Source: Acanthosepion lycidas (taxonomy: Eukaryota > Mollusca > Cephalopoda > Sepiida > Sepiidae). Taken from it: a stretch of 64,000 bases of DNA. Of this stretch, positions 29,470-41,440 are shown in pieces. The notes beneath the pieces were generated by a model, which was given only the letters and a program-made list of their open reading frames with translations, did no database searches and was not told the DNA's origin. The translations under genes were made by a program, and so were the position numbers. The stretch spans positions 52,577,326 to 52,641,325 of the forward strand of contig OZ010600.1 of assembly GCA_963932145.1 (NCBI GenBank), given 5' to 3'. Within the stretch, counting starts at the first letter, position 1, and every line of letters begins with the position of its first letter.

Positions 29470-31550
29470 AATATTTTTCGATAACATATCACTTTTTATT
29501 TGATTATATTTTATTAATTATTTGATAATTAAGCTTCTAATCACTTTCTTCCTGTTCAAGGATTAATCAGTGATAGTTAAAAAGCTGATATTCCTGTCTG
29601 GGCTTCCATAAGTATTCAACTTCTGCACCGAATTATGTTATATTTTTTTCATTTTTTTTCCTTTGCTTTTCAGAAATCGCTTTCCTAAAAAAAATAACGA
29701 AAAACAAAAAAATTCTTGCAATTTTAAAATATAATCTTAATTTTATTTATTTATTTCATGTATGTACACCTTTTTATGCATTTTTTTCTATTTTCAGTTC
29801 GTTTCTTTGTAATGTAGATTTTTAACTCTTTTCTATTCATCTTTTTTGGTCTTTTGTGATAATGATCGCTTTAAAAAGGATTCATTTGTTTCTGTAAGTT
29901 TTTTTTTGTTTTTAATATTTAAGTTTTAAGATCGAATTCTTTTTTTTCTTCTCTTCACTTTTATCTCAAACACGATAATATATTCATCAATACTATTTTT
30001 CTGTAAAGTTCAAAACGATTGATTTTCCGATGTGTTTAAAAGTAAAACCAAACTGGTGATTGATAGGTTTTTATTAACTTTTTCTTTTTTCGTATAAATA
30101 ACTTCTTTTTGACAACAAATGTGTTTCTTCTTACTTTGGTTTTCTTTTTTTTCTTTTTTTTTTTAATTAAAACTCATTTATTAAAAAGATCACATTTATT
30201 TATTTAAACTCGATAAGTTTATATAGTTTCCTGTTTAAATTCAGATCTCATTTCTAATTCCAGTTATTTTAATCAGATGTTTGTGATGTAAGGTACTTAT
30301 GTACATTTTTTTTTAAATGCACCTGTTAATTTTATTTTGATTCTGTAATATATATATATGTATATAAATTATCTTTTAGTAGGAAAAAGTTGCTTTCTTG
30401 TAGATGTTTTTTTAACTAGTGATAGAGTAAATTTTAGTTACGAAGTAAGATTAAAAACAGTGTTTAAAAAAACAGTTAACGATGTCAGTTGCTATGTTAA
30501 TAATAAAACAAAAATGATTTTAAAAAGATAACATTGTAATTTATTTCTAAAATAAAATCTAATAACAGCTTCAAGTGACTGCTCGAATTATTTTCTACTT
30601 AGGAGACGTACACAGGCCAGTTGTGTATCATTATTTTGGCTAAAAAAAAATGATAATCGTCGCAGTCTGTGCTGATCGAATCCTTTTTACACAAAGAGAA
30701 CTGTGTTTTTGTGTACACAATTTCTTACGGTTAGTTTTGTTAAAATAAATAAGCTTTTAGTTAAAAATATAAAAAAACCCTGTATAATTGTTAAATTCAT
30801 AGCCTAACCAACACTGTATCTTTAGAACCGTAATAATAAACATTTTTTCCGCAAAAATACACTCCACACTAATTATGAAGTAGGAGCAATAGTTTGTTTA
30901 TTTTTATTTATTCATATCATTTATTTATTTTTTTTTACCTATTTCGTACAAGTAGTAAATTAATAAATTCTCAAATATTTACATCATCTAAATTTAACAT
31001 ATTTCTAATATTATGTGCAGGTTATTTTAAAATCCATACCATATTTGGTAATTGCCTTTTTTTTCTTCTTTTCTTTCTCCCCCTATATAATTTTTCCATT
31101 TTGTAGTGGTTCTTTTTTTTTTTTTTTTTTTTTTTTGTTAATGTTTAATGTTCCTCATAGTCCTTCCATAGAATCCACTGTTTTGTTGGATATTGAAATT
31201 TTTAACAGCTTTAATAAATAAATAATAATAATAAAAAAAGATTTCTAACCTGCTAAATTTAAAAGTAAAACTGAAAACATGAGTTAGATTGTTTACAAAA
31301 CAAACCAAGTTCATGTCTAGACTTTAAACAAATGACTGTTAAAAATATACTTTAACAGATACCTTTTTTTTTTTAAGTTTTAGATACTAGTATTAAAAAT
31401 AATTCCTTGTTTCTAAATTCTGAGTTTTGCTAGTAAAATATTTAAAAGGAACATGTTATTAATGATTGCTAATTACTTTCATCATGCATATCTAGTCCTA
31501 TGCATTTAATATGAAATTAGTTGAGATAAATTTTCAGCCCCACTTTTTAT
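29470..31550. other. AT-rich intron-like DNA
   Basis: About 2 kb of very AT-rich sequence with T-runs. No SINE, LINE, inverted repeat or convincing exon was found. It follows the CpG island directly and could be a first intron if transcription runs to the right. Confidence 0.5.
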
Positions 31551-31553
31551 ATA

Positions 31554-31560
<7 letters not shown>

Positions 31561-31593
<33 letters not shown>

Positions 31594-31610
31594 CATACAT
31601 ACACACGTAC
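31561..31610. repeat. (TA)n / (CATA)n microsatellite
   Basis: About 28 bp of alternating TA followed by ACATACATACATACAC. Confidence 0.95.
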
Positions 31611-31612
31611 AC

Positions 31613-31814
31613 CTTCAGTTCATGACTTTAAGAAATTGCATGCATAGGTTGGAGATATGGGATGTTCTTAGTTACTTAGCATTTTGTGTGTGCATAATGA
31701 GATGACTTTTCCTTTTCAGTAAGAAATTTTTTTCAGTTTGAAAATGAATTGACCGATAACATCCCTTCACATGTTTTCAACCTATGCATGCATTTTCTTA
31801 GTCATCAACTGAAG
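31613..31814. repeat. Inverted-repeat element, about 200 bp
   Basis: The left arm CTTCAGTTCATGACTTTAAG then TTGCATGCATAGGTTG (31613-31665) pairs with the right arm ending at 31814 (reverse complement CTTCAGTTGATGACTAAGAA, TGCATGCATAGGTTG). Arms are about 55 bp, the spacer about 95 bp. Target duplications are not clear. Confidence 0.75.
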
Positions 31815-31997
31815 AAATTGAAGAATTGGAAAAACTAACCATTAAAAAAACAAACAAATGCTGAGCTTTGACTCCACAAGAAGAACATTATATAATGAAA
31901 AAGATTTAAGACGTTCATTGTACTTACTAAAGAGTGACTTTAAGTTTCATAATATTTTCATTGTCATATCTTAAATTATATCATTTTACACACACAC

Positions 31998-32160
31998 ACA
32001 TATTTATTATAAACTGTTACATTGGAACATGTAAGTCACCACGACAAAAATGTATATTTGTTTCTACCTCTAAAGATGTCTCCTCAGGTGGTTAACAAAG
32101 CATTTGTTGTTGTGGTAACTTGCATGTTGCAATGTAACAGTTTATAATAAATATTTATTG
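31998..32160. repeat. Hairpin element (arms ~55 bp) with conserved right flank
   Basis: TATTTATTATAAACTGTTAC, ATTGGAACATGTAAGT pairs with the right arm (reverse complement TATTTATTATAAACTGTTAC, ATTGCAACATGCAAGT). To its right, 32150-32250 (TTGCTCTACTTCTTGTATTG, ATTAATGTTATGAACGTT) is homologous to 40740-40840, which also follows a hairpin, but one with a different sequence. Confidence 0.75.
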
Positions 32161-32867
32161 CTCTACTTCTTGTATTGAACACTTTTTTAAATTAATGTTA
32201 TGAACGTTTGAATTTATATTCTTTTCGTTCTTTTACATTTGGGTATTATATATAAAGAAAAATATGTAGTTCTGATGTTCTTAGCTTGACCAAGAAAGGT
32301 TAAAAAAAAATTATTTGGTCAAATTTTGGGAATTGGGTCTGGCCCAGAACTATTAGCACCCCTGTGTTTGTGTATGATCATAAGCTTGTTATCCAGAAAA
32401 ATGATCTATGAAAAACATGTTTGTATATAAGACAATGTTTGATTACAAATAAAACTGATTTTGTTAAAATTTCTAATTTTTAGAATGATATTTATATCTA
32501 CTGAATTCTTAATAAAATCAAGCAAACTTAACTTTTCTCAATTAAATATTCATTACTTATAGGATTTTTCTTATTAGATCTATCCTTTTGGTTATCAGTT
32601 ATGCAAACTTTTTATAAAATAAAACTCTTAGTAGATTACTATTATTTAAGTATTTAAAAGTCTCTTCTTTGTACAAAAATTTATTAGATGTGAACATATC
32701 TCATGATACCAAATTATACTAATATCTAAAATAGAGAGTCTCGAGATATAATCTTTTGGTTACATGAAATACCTATAACCAGTTTAGCCTTTCATTTTTC
32801 TGTAGAAGAACTTGTTCATTATTTTGTTGTTAAATAGGAAAATAAAGTAAATCTTGCATCTGCAGGG

Positions 32868-32905
32868 TAGTAGCACTTGTTAGGGCCCCAATCTTTGCTA
32901 GTTGT
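32868..32905 (+). mobile_element. F-group SINE core fragment
   Basis: GTAGTAGCACTTGTTAGGGC then CCCAATC matches the F-group segment before its core (33247-33266). Confidence 0.45.
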
Positions 32906-33126
32906 TTTTCACCTGAATTTCTCCCTTCTCCTGCATATTAGGGTGGGATTGGTTGACTAACACCTATCACAATTCCTGACTACACTGAACAATCTACTTG
33001 GTCAATTTTCCATACTAAAAATAATCTTATCCATCTTCTCACAAATGATACATACTGGGCAATTTCTGTATGTCCAAGTCTCAGAGACCTCTAATACCTT
33101 TTCTAGGTCTTCCCCACCCTGGTTTG

Positions 33127-33300
33127 TCCTGGGTATGATGATAAACTATATCCGGCAGCAAGGCTCTCTGATTGGGAGAGTGGAGATTTTCAGGAGAGTG
33201 GAACCACTTCTTAATTGCTGTTCCAGGCCCACCCTGATCTGGGTTGGTAGCACTTGTTAGGGTCCAAGCTATGGTCAAATAGTGAACCCTCCAAACAAAA
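33127..33300 (+). mobile_element. F-group SINE, one 5-prime unit
   Basis: CCTGGGTATGATGATAAACT, ATCCGGCAGCAAGGCTCTCT, AACCACTTCTTAATTGCTG, CACCCTGATCTGGGTTGGTA, TGTTAGGGTCCAAGCTATGG. Only a single 5-prime unit is present, against two and three in the other copies. The 3-prime part after 33300 is too diverged to follow. Confidence 0.7.
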
Positions 33301-34054
33301 ATCAGCAGTACATTTTTATAGTAAAATTACCAACGATACAGTTTATGATCTAAAAAAACATACCTTTACTCTGAAAGTATAAAATTATATACAAAATATC
33401 TGTAGTTTAAAGCATAAAATTGTGTTCAAAATATTTAAATTTCAGCATTAATCCCTTCTCTGCCAATTATATTGGGAAAACCTTTCATTTTCAGACATTT
33501 TTTTTATTTGCTTTTAATAGAGGAACTAAGAAACTGAGGCACCTTGAAGTACCTGAGTGGTGGCTAACACCTCTACCAAGACGTATGTGTTGACAATTGG
33601 ACTCATTTTGAGCTCAGAAGGGCATAAAAAGAATCGAGATTGATGTATAAATATGTCTGTAGCTGGTTTTTGAATGTTATGTTTTGGACATGTTTATTTG
33701 TCTGTGTCTGAACAAGAGACTTTTGTTAAAAATGTATGTACATGTCTATGCTGGGGAAGGGGTTAAGTAAGCCCTAGAGCTTGATATCCTGATAAACAAA
33801 ACTGACAAACACAAAAGAACTCTTTTAATACATTAATCCATATAATATCTTACAATTTCTTAATGAAATCAAACTATATTCCAAAATATAACTTCAACAA
33901 AACTACAGAATAAAGCACATCATTGTTTCTAATTATGTCCACACAAACATGTATATACACAAAAGCTGAGCATCATCTACCATGTATTCAATTGTGAAAG
34001 TAGAATAACATATTTTATTACGTCAAAGCTCCCAAGAAAATTAAATTTCAGCAT

Positions 34055-34110
34055 TAAATGACCCATGAAGAAGTTGATATGCCATTAAACAACCAAATCA
34101 AATCCCCACC
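34055..34110 (+). mobile_element. F-group SINE tail
   Basis: TTCAGCATTAAATGACCCAT, GAAGTTGATATGCCATTAAA, then CAACCAAATC reproduce the F-group 3-prime end. The matching body is lost. Confidence 0.6.
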
Positions 34111-34165
34111 ATGGTGAGTGCATCTGTCTTATTCTTTCTTCAAGGGCACAAATTTTACATACAGC

Positions 34166-34498
34166 CAGGGCTGGATTTAGGCTTTAAGAAGCCCCTAGGC
34201 TAATAGAAGTTTGGGGCCCCTTCTCTATGTATGGACCCCCCCCCACACACACACACACCATATCTATAAAAATAAGCATTTTTAGATTAGCTTTTTTGGT
34301 ATAAAATATGAGACCCTTAAACAATTTAAAATATCTACTCTATCTAGAGGAGCCTAAATACTCTGAATTGTTTTAAATTTGTTCAAAAGAACCCCATTAA
34401 ATCTGAAAATAAACAAATTTCTGTTCTTATATTTTCCTTTTTGTTTCATCAGGGGGCTCTTGGGAGCCCATACTAGCACATATGTAAATCCAGCACTG
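34166..34498. mobile_element. hAT-like MITE, 333 bp
   Basis: Ends CAGGGCTGGATTTA and (reverse complement) CAGTGCTGGATTTA. The interior has TTGGGGCCCCTT near the left and GGGAGCCCATACTAG near the right. Flanking 8-mers CATACAGC (34158-34165) and TGTACAGC (34499-34506) agree at six of eight bases, the expected hAT target size. No transposase. Confidence 0.75.
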
Positions 34499-34879
34499 TG
34501 TACAGCTTTAGGTTAAATTAAATGCAGTAATTAGATTTTCTTGTGTAGGTTTCTCAGATGTCCCTTAATTGTCTTTGTTGTTCCTTTTGTTTGAATTATC
34601 TCTTATAAGCAGTAATTATTGATTTTATCCATCCATGCACAGTTGCTGAATCAGTTTGATAATGTGCAATCCCTCCAGTAAAGCTAAATTGAAGCCCTTC
34701 AGCACAGAATTCAATGTGATGACATATTCTATGCTGCGTCCTCCGCCTTGACAGCACCTATATCTGAAATGATGCTTGTTACACTACTAGAATCATATCA
34801 TATGGCCCATTTTCCTTACCAGTGCCCCCACCCCCCAAATTATGCTCTCTCATCCTTTTCACAATTTCTCTCATCTAGG

Positions 34880-34965
34880 AATCAAAGAGGAAAGCTCATC
34901 AGAACAGTTACCATGAATCTTAGGGAAGCTGTGCTATGGTGGGGGAAAGTGACTGAAGCTGATAG
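34880..34965 (-). pseudogene. LINE 3-prime region fragment
   Basis: CTCATCAGAACAGTTACCAT, GAAGCTGTGCTATGGTG and AAAGTGACTGAAGCTGA follow the LINE copy at 5990-6080 in the same order. Confidence 0.5.
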
Positions 34966-34984
34966 CCAATGATGTTCATATTTA

Positions 34985-36100
34985 TTATGTTTATTCTATT
35001 TTGTCAGGTATGTTTACCTGAAGTGTCAGCCCTGTGCCACACACTTTTAACTCTTTGCTACTACATACCCTCTTTTAGTGACTGCTTTTATGCTTCTTAT
35101 TTGTCATGCAATCTATATCAGTGAGGACTCTTGCCCTCTTACTAGAATTTCTTCAACTTCTAACATTGGCTATAAATATAGCAGTACCTTTTCATGGATG
35201 AAGCACCTATCAGAGCACATTATCCTTTGCTACAGCAAACACCAGTTATATGACCAACCCTATGACATTCATATCAAATCAAGTTTGGATTCTTTGTAGC
35301 CCTTAATCATGTATGGCTTATGACACTAAAACAAGGCTTGATTGTTTTGTATTTTTCCCTTCTTGCTTATTCAAGTCTTGATCCCTATTTGGTCATTTGC
35401 TGCAAGTTCTTTGGTTATCAAATCTTTCATTGACATAGTTTCATTGTTTCGCAACTGCTGCATCTCAACCAGGAAAATGGCCACAAAGGTGCGCTTAATC
35501 ACTCTTTCCTATCCCATCACAGTAAATCCAGCCATCAGTATTAGTAGACATCTGTTTATCTCATGAGATAAAGGTAGTGCCTTATTTGGTCATAATTCAG
35601 TTCTTTGGTGGTGAGGCTGGAGTAAATTCTCCCAGGGTGTAGGATTGGACAATGATATATAGAGGGTTTCTGCTGCCCAGACTACATGACCCCTCCTCTT
35701 GGCTGTACTGACAAGATCCAAAGAAATACAGGGACTTGCTTGGCTGTAGGAGTTGCCAGAAAGCTGTCACTGTTGACAGCCAACTGCCTTTAAGGGTCCA
35801 CTCTAGCTTATCTATTTGGATTTACTTCCATAGCCTTTTCTGTGTTTGGATATAACTGCAAGGCAGTGGAGATTTAAAATCAGTTTCCCTTCCCCTAGAT
35901 GGACTGCTTTCCTGGGCTCTCAAGCTCTATCTACTCAAAGCAGCTGCTTATGAGGCACCAGTTGTCCATCTTTGCTCATTTTCTGGCTTCAAGCTAGACT
36001 TAGTTGTTGGAGGCTATTTGAGACTCATGCCATGGAAACCTATTATAGACAGTGGGAGCTTTTCTCCCACTATCACTCCCAGCTATGACAACCTTTTGAA
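34985..36100. other. Less AT-rich DNA, family unknown
   Basis: About 1.1 kb with moderate GC and several short frames (for example plus-strand 35078-35299). No conserved domain, terminal repeat or tandem pattern was found. It could be an old retroelement interior or unique DNA. Confidence 0.4.
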
Positions 36101-36104
36101 TATC

Positions 36105-36527
36105 TGTAATGTATATGTTATATAGGAATAAAGTGTCGCTGCTGACACTTGAGTTTGAACATAGATCGCCAGTGAACAAACACAGGTGATCCCATTATTG
36201 AATTAAGTAGACCACATGACCCTAGAGGAAACGCATATATGTAGGAAGTAGCTGACAACTAATGATCTCTATTTATAGTCGGATCTACCCTTCTATTCTA
36301 TCCCTATTACTATATGGACCACTATTCTCTACTCTATTCACTATACTATTTCTCTATTCAGATCACTATATGGTGATTACTATTCGAGCAAGTACTATCA
36401 GTGTGAGTGACATTTGGAGGTGTCTGACACCAGCATTGTTCAACGGCGTACTATAGTTGTATCTGTGGCTACAAAGTGTCTACTACAGCAAGCATTACAA
36501 AAGTGACGACGAGTATTAGTTGACATC

Positions 36528-36530
<3 letters not shown>
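36105..36530 (+). mobile_element. LTR-retrotransposon fossil: one LTR plus start of leader
   Basis: An LTR-like segment from TGTAATG (36105) to CATTACA (36499), 395 bp, with perfect 7-bp inverted termini, an AATAAA-type signal near its start and a TATA-like TTTATAG. It is followed by AAAGTGACGACGAGTATTAG, resembling the leader and primer-binding region of animal LTR elements, and stops at a TA microsatellite. No coding region remains. Gypsy-like or BEL-like; the group is not certain. Confidence 0.45.

Positions 36531-36594
<64 letters not shown>
36530..36594. repeat. (TA)n(CA)n microsatellite
   Basis: About 52 bp of alternating TA followed by a short CA run. Confidence 0.95.
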
Positions 36595-36596
<2 letters not shown>

Positions 36597-36784
36597 TTAC
36601 GTGTTTTAGAAGCTTCCCAAAAATTAGATTATTTTTTTTTTTTTTTTCAAGTATATAAAACGTTAAGTTAAAACATTAGAAAGCAAGACAAATTATGAAA
36701 TAGTTGTACATAAATAAACACAGCTATCGAGAAGTTTCTTGTAGCCAAAAAGAATGGGGAAACCCTTCCACTTTCCTTCTTCTC

Positions 36785-37150
36785 TGTGGATGTGTGGACG
36801 GTATAATGAATAGCGGCTTGGTTTGAGAAAAGTATGAATCTGTCTCATTCTCCTATCTATGCATTAAATCGGTCGGTCAGTTATGCATGATACGCTAAGG
36901 CGATCATGTATCTTTCAATACATGACTGACTAGGCAGATTTTTTTTTTTTTTTTTTTCTGCAGTAGGTTGCCATTTCTTTCTGCAGTAGACCAGTTGCCA
37001 TCCAAAGCTGTAGAACCTGGTCTGTCCTGCTATTTACCCATAGCTGGAGGGAGAAGAAGAGGGTTCATACCTTTCCCAAGGGTATTATCACGTAAGTGAA
37101 TGTGAATGGCTGGAATTTGAGTTTGGCTCTCTGATTCCTCACTCCGAGAG
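36785..37150 (-). mobile_element. C-group SINE, minus strand, with an inverted plus-strand fragment at its 3-prime side
   Basis: 36785-36868 is a plus-strand head and body with an internal deletion (GTATAATGAATAGCGGCTTG, GAAAAGTATGAATCTGTCTC). 36870-37150 is a minus-strand copy from the 3-prime hairpin region (ATGTATC/GATACAT) through CCCATAGCTGGAGGGAGAAG to AATTTGAGTTTGGCTCTCTG. A T22 run (36935-36957) sits inside the minus copy. The two together form an inverted pair. Confidence 0.65.
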
Positions 37151-37169
37151 GCTTTGAAAAAAGAAAATT

Positions 37170-37290
37170 ATTTTCAAAAAATTCTTCATTCAGTATTTAC
37201 TCTAAACATTAATTTTTACAATCCAAAATGTTTCAGCTTTAAATAACCCATGAAAAGTTTATAAACTGTAAAAAAAAAAAAAAAAAAAAA
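37170..37290 (+). mobile_element. C-group SINE tail
   Basis: TTACAATCCAAAATGTTTC, AGCTTTAAATAACCCATGAA, AAGTTTATAAACTGTAAAA matches the C-group tail in plus orientation. Confidence 0.55.
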
Positions 37291-37354
37291 AATATTTCAT
37301 CAATTTTCTGTCTCCTGTTCATAAACAATATTCACAATTATTTTAATAGAAGAT

Positions 37355-37470
37355 AAGTTTGTCTATCGTCCTGTTCAACTTCTCCCCGGTCTTTTGAACA
37401 GGAGTATGGGTTTATCTCGTTTTCTGTTTAGGATTATATTTCTGGCTCCTAAAGTTTTCTCATTCTCTTT
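37355..37470 (-). repeat. R4 repeat fragment, inverted
   Basis: The reverse complement of TCTTTTGAACAGGAGTATGG, GTTTATCTCGTTTTCTGTTT and AGGATTATATTTCTGGCTCC matches the unit of the R4 repeat. Confidence 0.55.
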
Positions 37471-37907
37471 CACTCTCATATCTTAGCAGCATTATCACTT
37501 TACTTGAGGTTTACTTGATTAAAAAAAAAAATATCTTTACATTTTTTTTCTTTATATATGTGAGTCATAATTGAGTATCAAAATCTTTAACTTGAATTGC
37601 TGTCATCAAAATAGCTTCTAGAGTCATGATTAATGTTTGTTGATTTTATTTTATCAGAACCTCATTTAACAGCAGAATTATGATGGGAATATAAAAAAAA
37701 ATTATGAAGTAGAAAAGTAAACATCTAGTTTGCTCATTTTTATTTCTGATCACACTTTGACTTGTAATGATGAATTGGTCTCGTTCACATCAGAAACTGA
37801 ATTTTTTTTTTTTTTTTTTTTAAATAGTCACATATCAATACTTAGAGTAAATGCTTGCTTAGTTTTCATTATTCATCTTGTTTAGTTTTTATCCTAAAAC
37901 AGATTTA

Positions 37908-38085
37908 ACCCTTGTGAAAAGTATGAATCCACCTTTTCTCCCACTATATGTGGATTATAATTAGTAGGGCATGTATCAGTAAAACATTATTATTTCCAAA
38001 AAATTCTCACAATCTAAAAATGTTTTCTGGCTTTAAATAACCTGCAAAAGGTTGATAAGCTGTAAAAAAAAAAATCAATTAAATC
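37908..38085 (+). mobile_element. C-group SINE 3-prime half, plus strand
   Basis: CCCTTGTGAAAAGTATGAAT (body), then AGGGCATGTATCAGTAAAAC, TCTCACAATCTAAAAATGTT, CTTTAAATAACCTGCAAAAG, GTTGATAAGCTGTAAA and an A-rich end. It shows in a single copy that body and tail belong together. Confidence 0.65.
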
Positions 38086-38954
38086 AATCCTAAAAAAGAT
38101 TAACCTTTTGTTGGCAACAACAGGAATTGTCATATAGTCACTTATTTCCATAAGGATTTTTCACTTTCAAGCTAGGTTTGTGAGATTGGGCTATTTTGGA
38201 AATCCTAACACTGCTAAATGTTGAATTTCTATACTTGTGACTTTTTAAAAATAAGTTGGGTTAACATGGATTGTTAGGTTCAAATATTAGTATTACTAAG
38301 CTTTCAAATATTGCCCACTTTGCTGCTTGTAGACCATCAGGCAATTTTGCTTTTAAAATTTAAGGATTGTGTAAGTAGCTGTTTGTTAAACAAAATGCCC
38401 CCAGGTTGAATGTATTCTCTACTAAAAATTAAAAAATAAAAATCAAACCCTGTTTCTAGCTTGTTCATATAGAACTGTGCAGAGCATGCAAATTTTGATC
38501 TATCTCTGGTGTGTATAAAAAATGTTAAATTTGAGTGCTAAGTAACATATTTTCATTGATCATGTGTATTCGTACGGGTTTGGATTTTGTAGCTTGTATG
38601 AATCTTTCCGCTAAGAATCTATTTTAACAGAGAATACATGCGGCTTGTCCGTATTTTGTTTGACAAGGACCTTAACTATAAGTGCTAAGTACTGACTTTA
38701 ATAGACAAAGCCATTCATAGTTTTAAAACTGAGCACTGCATTTTATAGATTTTAATAAAAAAAAAAAAATTTACTTTCTTGTTTTGGTCACTGTTGGTTT
38801 ATAATTCTTACAAGCAAACTGACCTGTTATTGGGAAAATGACTCGATTATATAAACTTTATCAAAGTGCCTGCTTATATGAATTTAAGGATTTATAAGAT
38901 AACTAGACCACCCATAAACCTGTTCAGTTTCTTTTAAAAGCAGTTCATGATACA

Positions 38955-39262
38955 AAATGGCCCAGTGAATAAAAAGAGTTGGTTGGATCCAGTGATTTGG
39001 CCCAAAGAGTTGGGAGTTGGGAGTTCAATACCTGGTTACTGCAGTGGTGAACAAAAACTTGGAGAGTTGAGTTAAAGGAAGATAACTGAGACATCCAGAA
39101 GAGGCATGGCATGTGGAACTAGAACAGTCTACCCTGGTGGATGCAATAAAGGGTTCCGTTTGAAATTCCAATCACCTGAGAAACGCTGGGGTGTACAATA
39201 GCTGAAATATTGTGAATATGGCAATAAAAATGAAGACAACAGTCTAAATAATGTAAATACTT
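38955..39262 (+). mobile_element. B-group tRNA-derived SINE
   Basis: ATGGCCCAGTGAATAAAAAG (A box), GGAGTTGGGAGTTCAATACC (B box), AGAGGCATGGCATGTGGAAC, GGGTTCCGTTTGAAATTCCA and AATATGGCAATAAAAATGAA, ending GTAAATAC. Confidence 0.8.
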
Positions 39263-39964
39263 CACAATGAAGTCAGGAATAAGTCAGTCGTAAAATATTC
39301 ATATAGGCATAATATTGAAAGAATTATTTTTTAGCATTATGATGCTTATACACATTGTAATTCTTTTTATGACTGTTATTGTCATCATTGGAAGCAGTTT
39401 GAATTACAATATAGGCTCTATCAAATGAAAAGCACCAAATGCAAATATATCCTGATTTAAAGTATTAAAATAAATTATTTTACCATATCAATAGATATGT
39501 TTTACTTTTTTTTTTTACATTAAAAAAGAAATTTCTTCCATAAAATGTACTTTGAATACAAAATTAATTAATACTAAAGACAGTAGAAGAAGGTTTATTG
39601 TTTGACTGGGCTCCATAGTTAACATATATGAAAATTTTGAGTAATAGCTTAAAACAGGTGAGGACTATTTTTCAAAATAGGTAATGGCAGCCAACTAGCA
39701 TGCATCTATTCATCATGAAATCATGTGATATAGCCTCTTCACCTTTTCAAGTAATTGCTTATATTTATAAAAAAAACGGTTCTAATGTAGAGAATTGTAT
39801 AAATTGTGTTGTGCATATTTAAATTTATTTAATAATGTTGTTAGAATGTATTATGAATGTTTATTATTTTTCACCCACATAATAGTTGGAATATTGTTTA
39901 TATACACTGATTGATATAGGAATGTGTATTGAAAACAAATACTGAATTTCCTATTAAAATGCCG

Positions 39965-40145
39965 TAAAAACAGGAAAATAGTCCTAGCTCAAGAACACCT
40001 TGTCTGATTTTAATGAAATTTGGTAGGGCTTCAAGGTACAATATGCTCCTAAATTACTTGGGGTATTATGTATTGTTTAAGCTTTATCCTGGGAATGCAC
40101 ACACGTGCATACATGCAAGATTAGAATTTTAGTATTACATAGATT
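39965..40145 (+). mobile_element. RTE-like LINE 3-prime tail
   Basis: CTCAAGAACACCTTGTCTGA then TTTTAATGAAATTTGGTAGG, and an end TTAGTATTACATAGAT, have the layout of RTE-type LINE 3-prime regions (GATTTTGATGAAATTTGG plus a short TA-rich end). No coding part. Confidence 0.5.
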
Positions 40146-40424
40146 TTATAGCTTTATTTACATTAGAATTAAAGGGATGCATCAATGTTTTTACCAGAAT
40201 TATTCACACATTAGCTCTTATTCTGCTAGTGATGCTTGCTTTAATTTCTGACTAGACAATTCATTTCTTCCTGATTTTCAGTAAGACCATTAACATTATG
40301 TATATAAAAAGTTCTAATCTGTCAGTAGCATTTACATTAATTCTTGAACTTAGACATTTACTTTCTAATTTTCAATGAATTTCTATAGTACAATCATAAG
40401 CAATGCATTTATGTAATATATATA

Positions 40425-40598
40425 CAGTGTAACCCGGATATAAGAGAGTTGCCGGGGCCCCGGAGAAGAAGTCTCTTATATCCGGGTTTCTCTTATATCT
40501 GAGTTTGGTCTATTTTATATACATTAACACAGGCTCTAATTTGGGACCAGAGAAAATCTCTCTTATATCCTGGTTTCTCTTATATCCGGGTTATACTG
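40425..40598. mobile_element. pogo/Tigger-like MITE, copy 2
   Basis: CAGTGTAACCCGGATATAAG and the reverse complement CAGTATAACCCGGATATAAG at the ends, TA on both sides (40423-40424, 40599-40600), same interior as 22783-22979. Confidence 0.8.
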
Positions 40599-40601
40599 TA
40601 T

Positions 40602-40735
40602 ATTATCATATAGACAAAATCATTTTACTCACTACAAAGTATCGATTCTCACCTGTCAAATTGCAGTTGAAATGCACTGAAACAAAGTTGCATCTTTGTA
40701 GTGAATAAAATGGTTTTGTCTATATGATAAAATTA
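40602..40735. repeat. Hairpin element with 37-bp arms
   Basis: TTATCATATAGACAAAATCA, then TTTTACTCACTACAAAG, pairs with 40693-40732 at all but two positions; loop about 55 nt. It sits next to the pogo-like MITE, and its right flank (40736-40850) is shared with 32150-32250. Confidence 0.8.
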
Positions 40736-41109
40736 TAATAAATAAATAATTATCGCTCTACTACCAGTATTGAGCCCTCTTTTGGATTAATGCTGTGAAT
40801 GTTGGAATTTATATATTACTTTCATTCTCAACACATCGGATATATATATATATATAGAGAGAGAATAGTGTTTTGTTAGTGATAGTTAATTTAATTTTTG
40901 ACCATAGGAGATCTCTGATTTTCACTGCTTTCCTATAGTATAATTAAAAAAAAAAAAAAGTCATTTACATTATAGAGAGACACTCCAAAAGTAATACCTT
41001 CTGTTTATTTCCATAGAAACTGCAACAGACAAAGGGAACATAATAACATTGGAGAGAGTAAGTTTTCAGCTACAAACATTTATTTTTTTTCATACAGTCC
41101 CAACCACTG

Positions 41110-41440
41110 GCTATACGTTATTACCACAAAGATTCAAGGGATGTGAAAGAAAAGGAGAAAATAAAACCTTATTAAGAAGAGAGAACGATAATGATTGACA
41201 TTGTGTTTAGATTTTTGAACATCAAACTTAACTGAAAAGCAAGAGGCCAGAAGAGAGTTCCACAAGTGAGATGTGCGAGAAAAAAAACTTATAGAACTTG
41301 CTTACATCTAGCTATTTCAAATGTAAAATGATGAGACTAGCTGCCAATTTAGTACTATGCTTAAATTTGTAAATTTGAGCTACCAAAGAGGAATACTCAT
41401 CAGAATAGTTACCATGAAAATGTTTTAGAGAAAAGGCAGA
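41110..41440 (-). pseudogene. LINE 3-prime region fragment
   Basis: ACCTTATTAAGAAGAGAGAA, AGAAGAGAGTTCCACAAGTG, AAATGATGAGACTAGCTGCC and ATACTCATCAGAATAGTTAC match the LINE family of 5645-6310 and 63075-63490. Confidence 0.6.
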
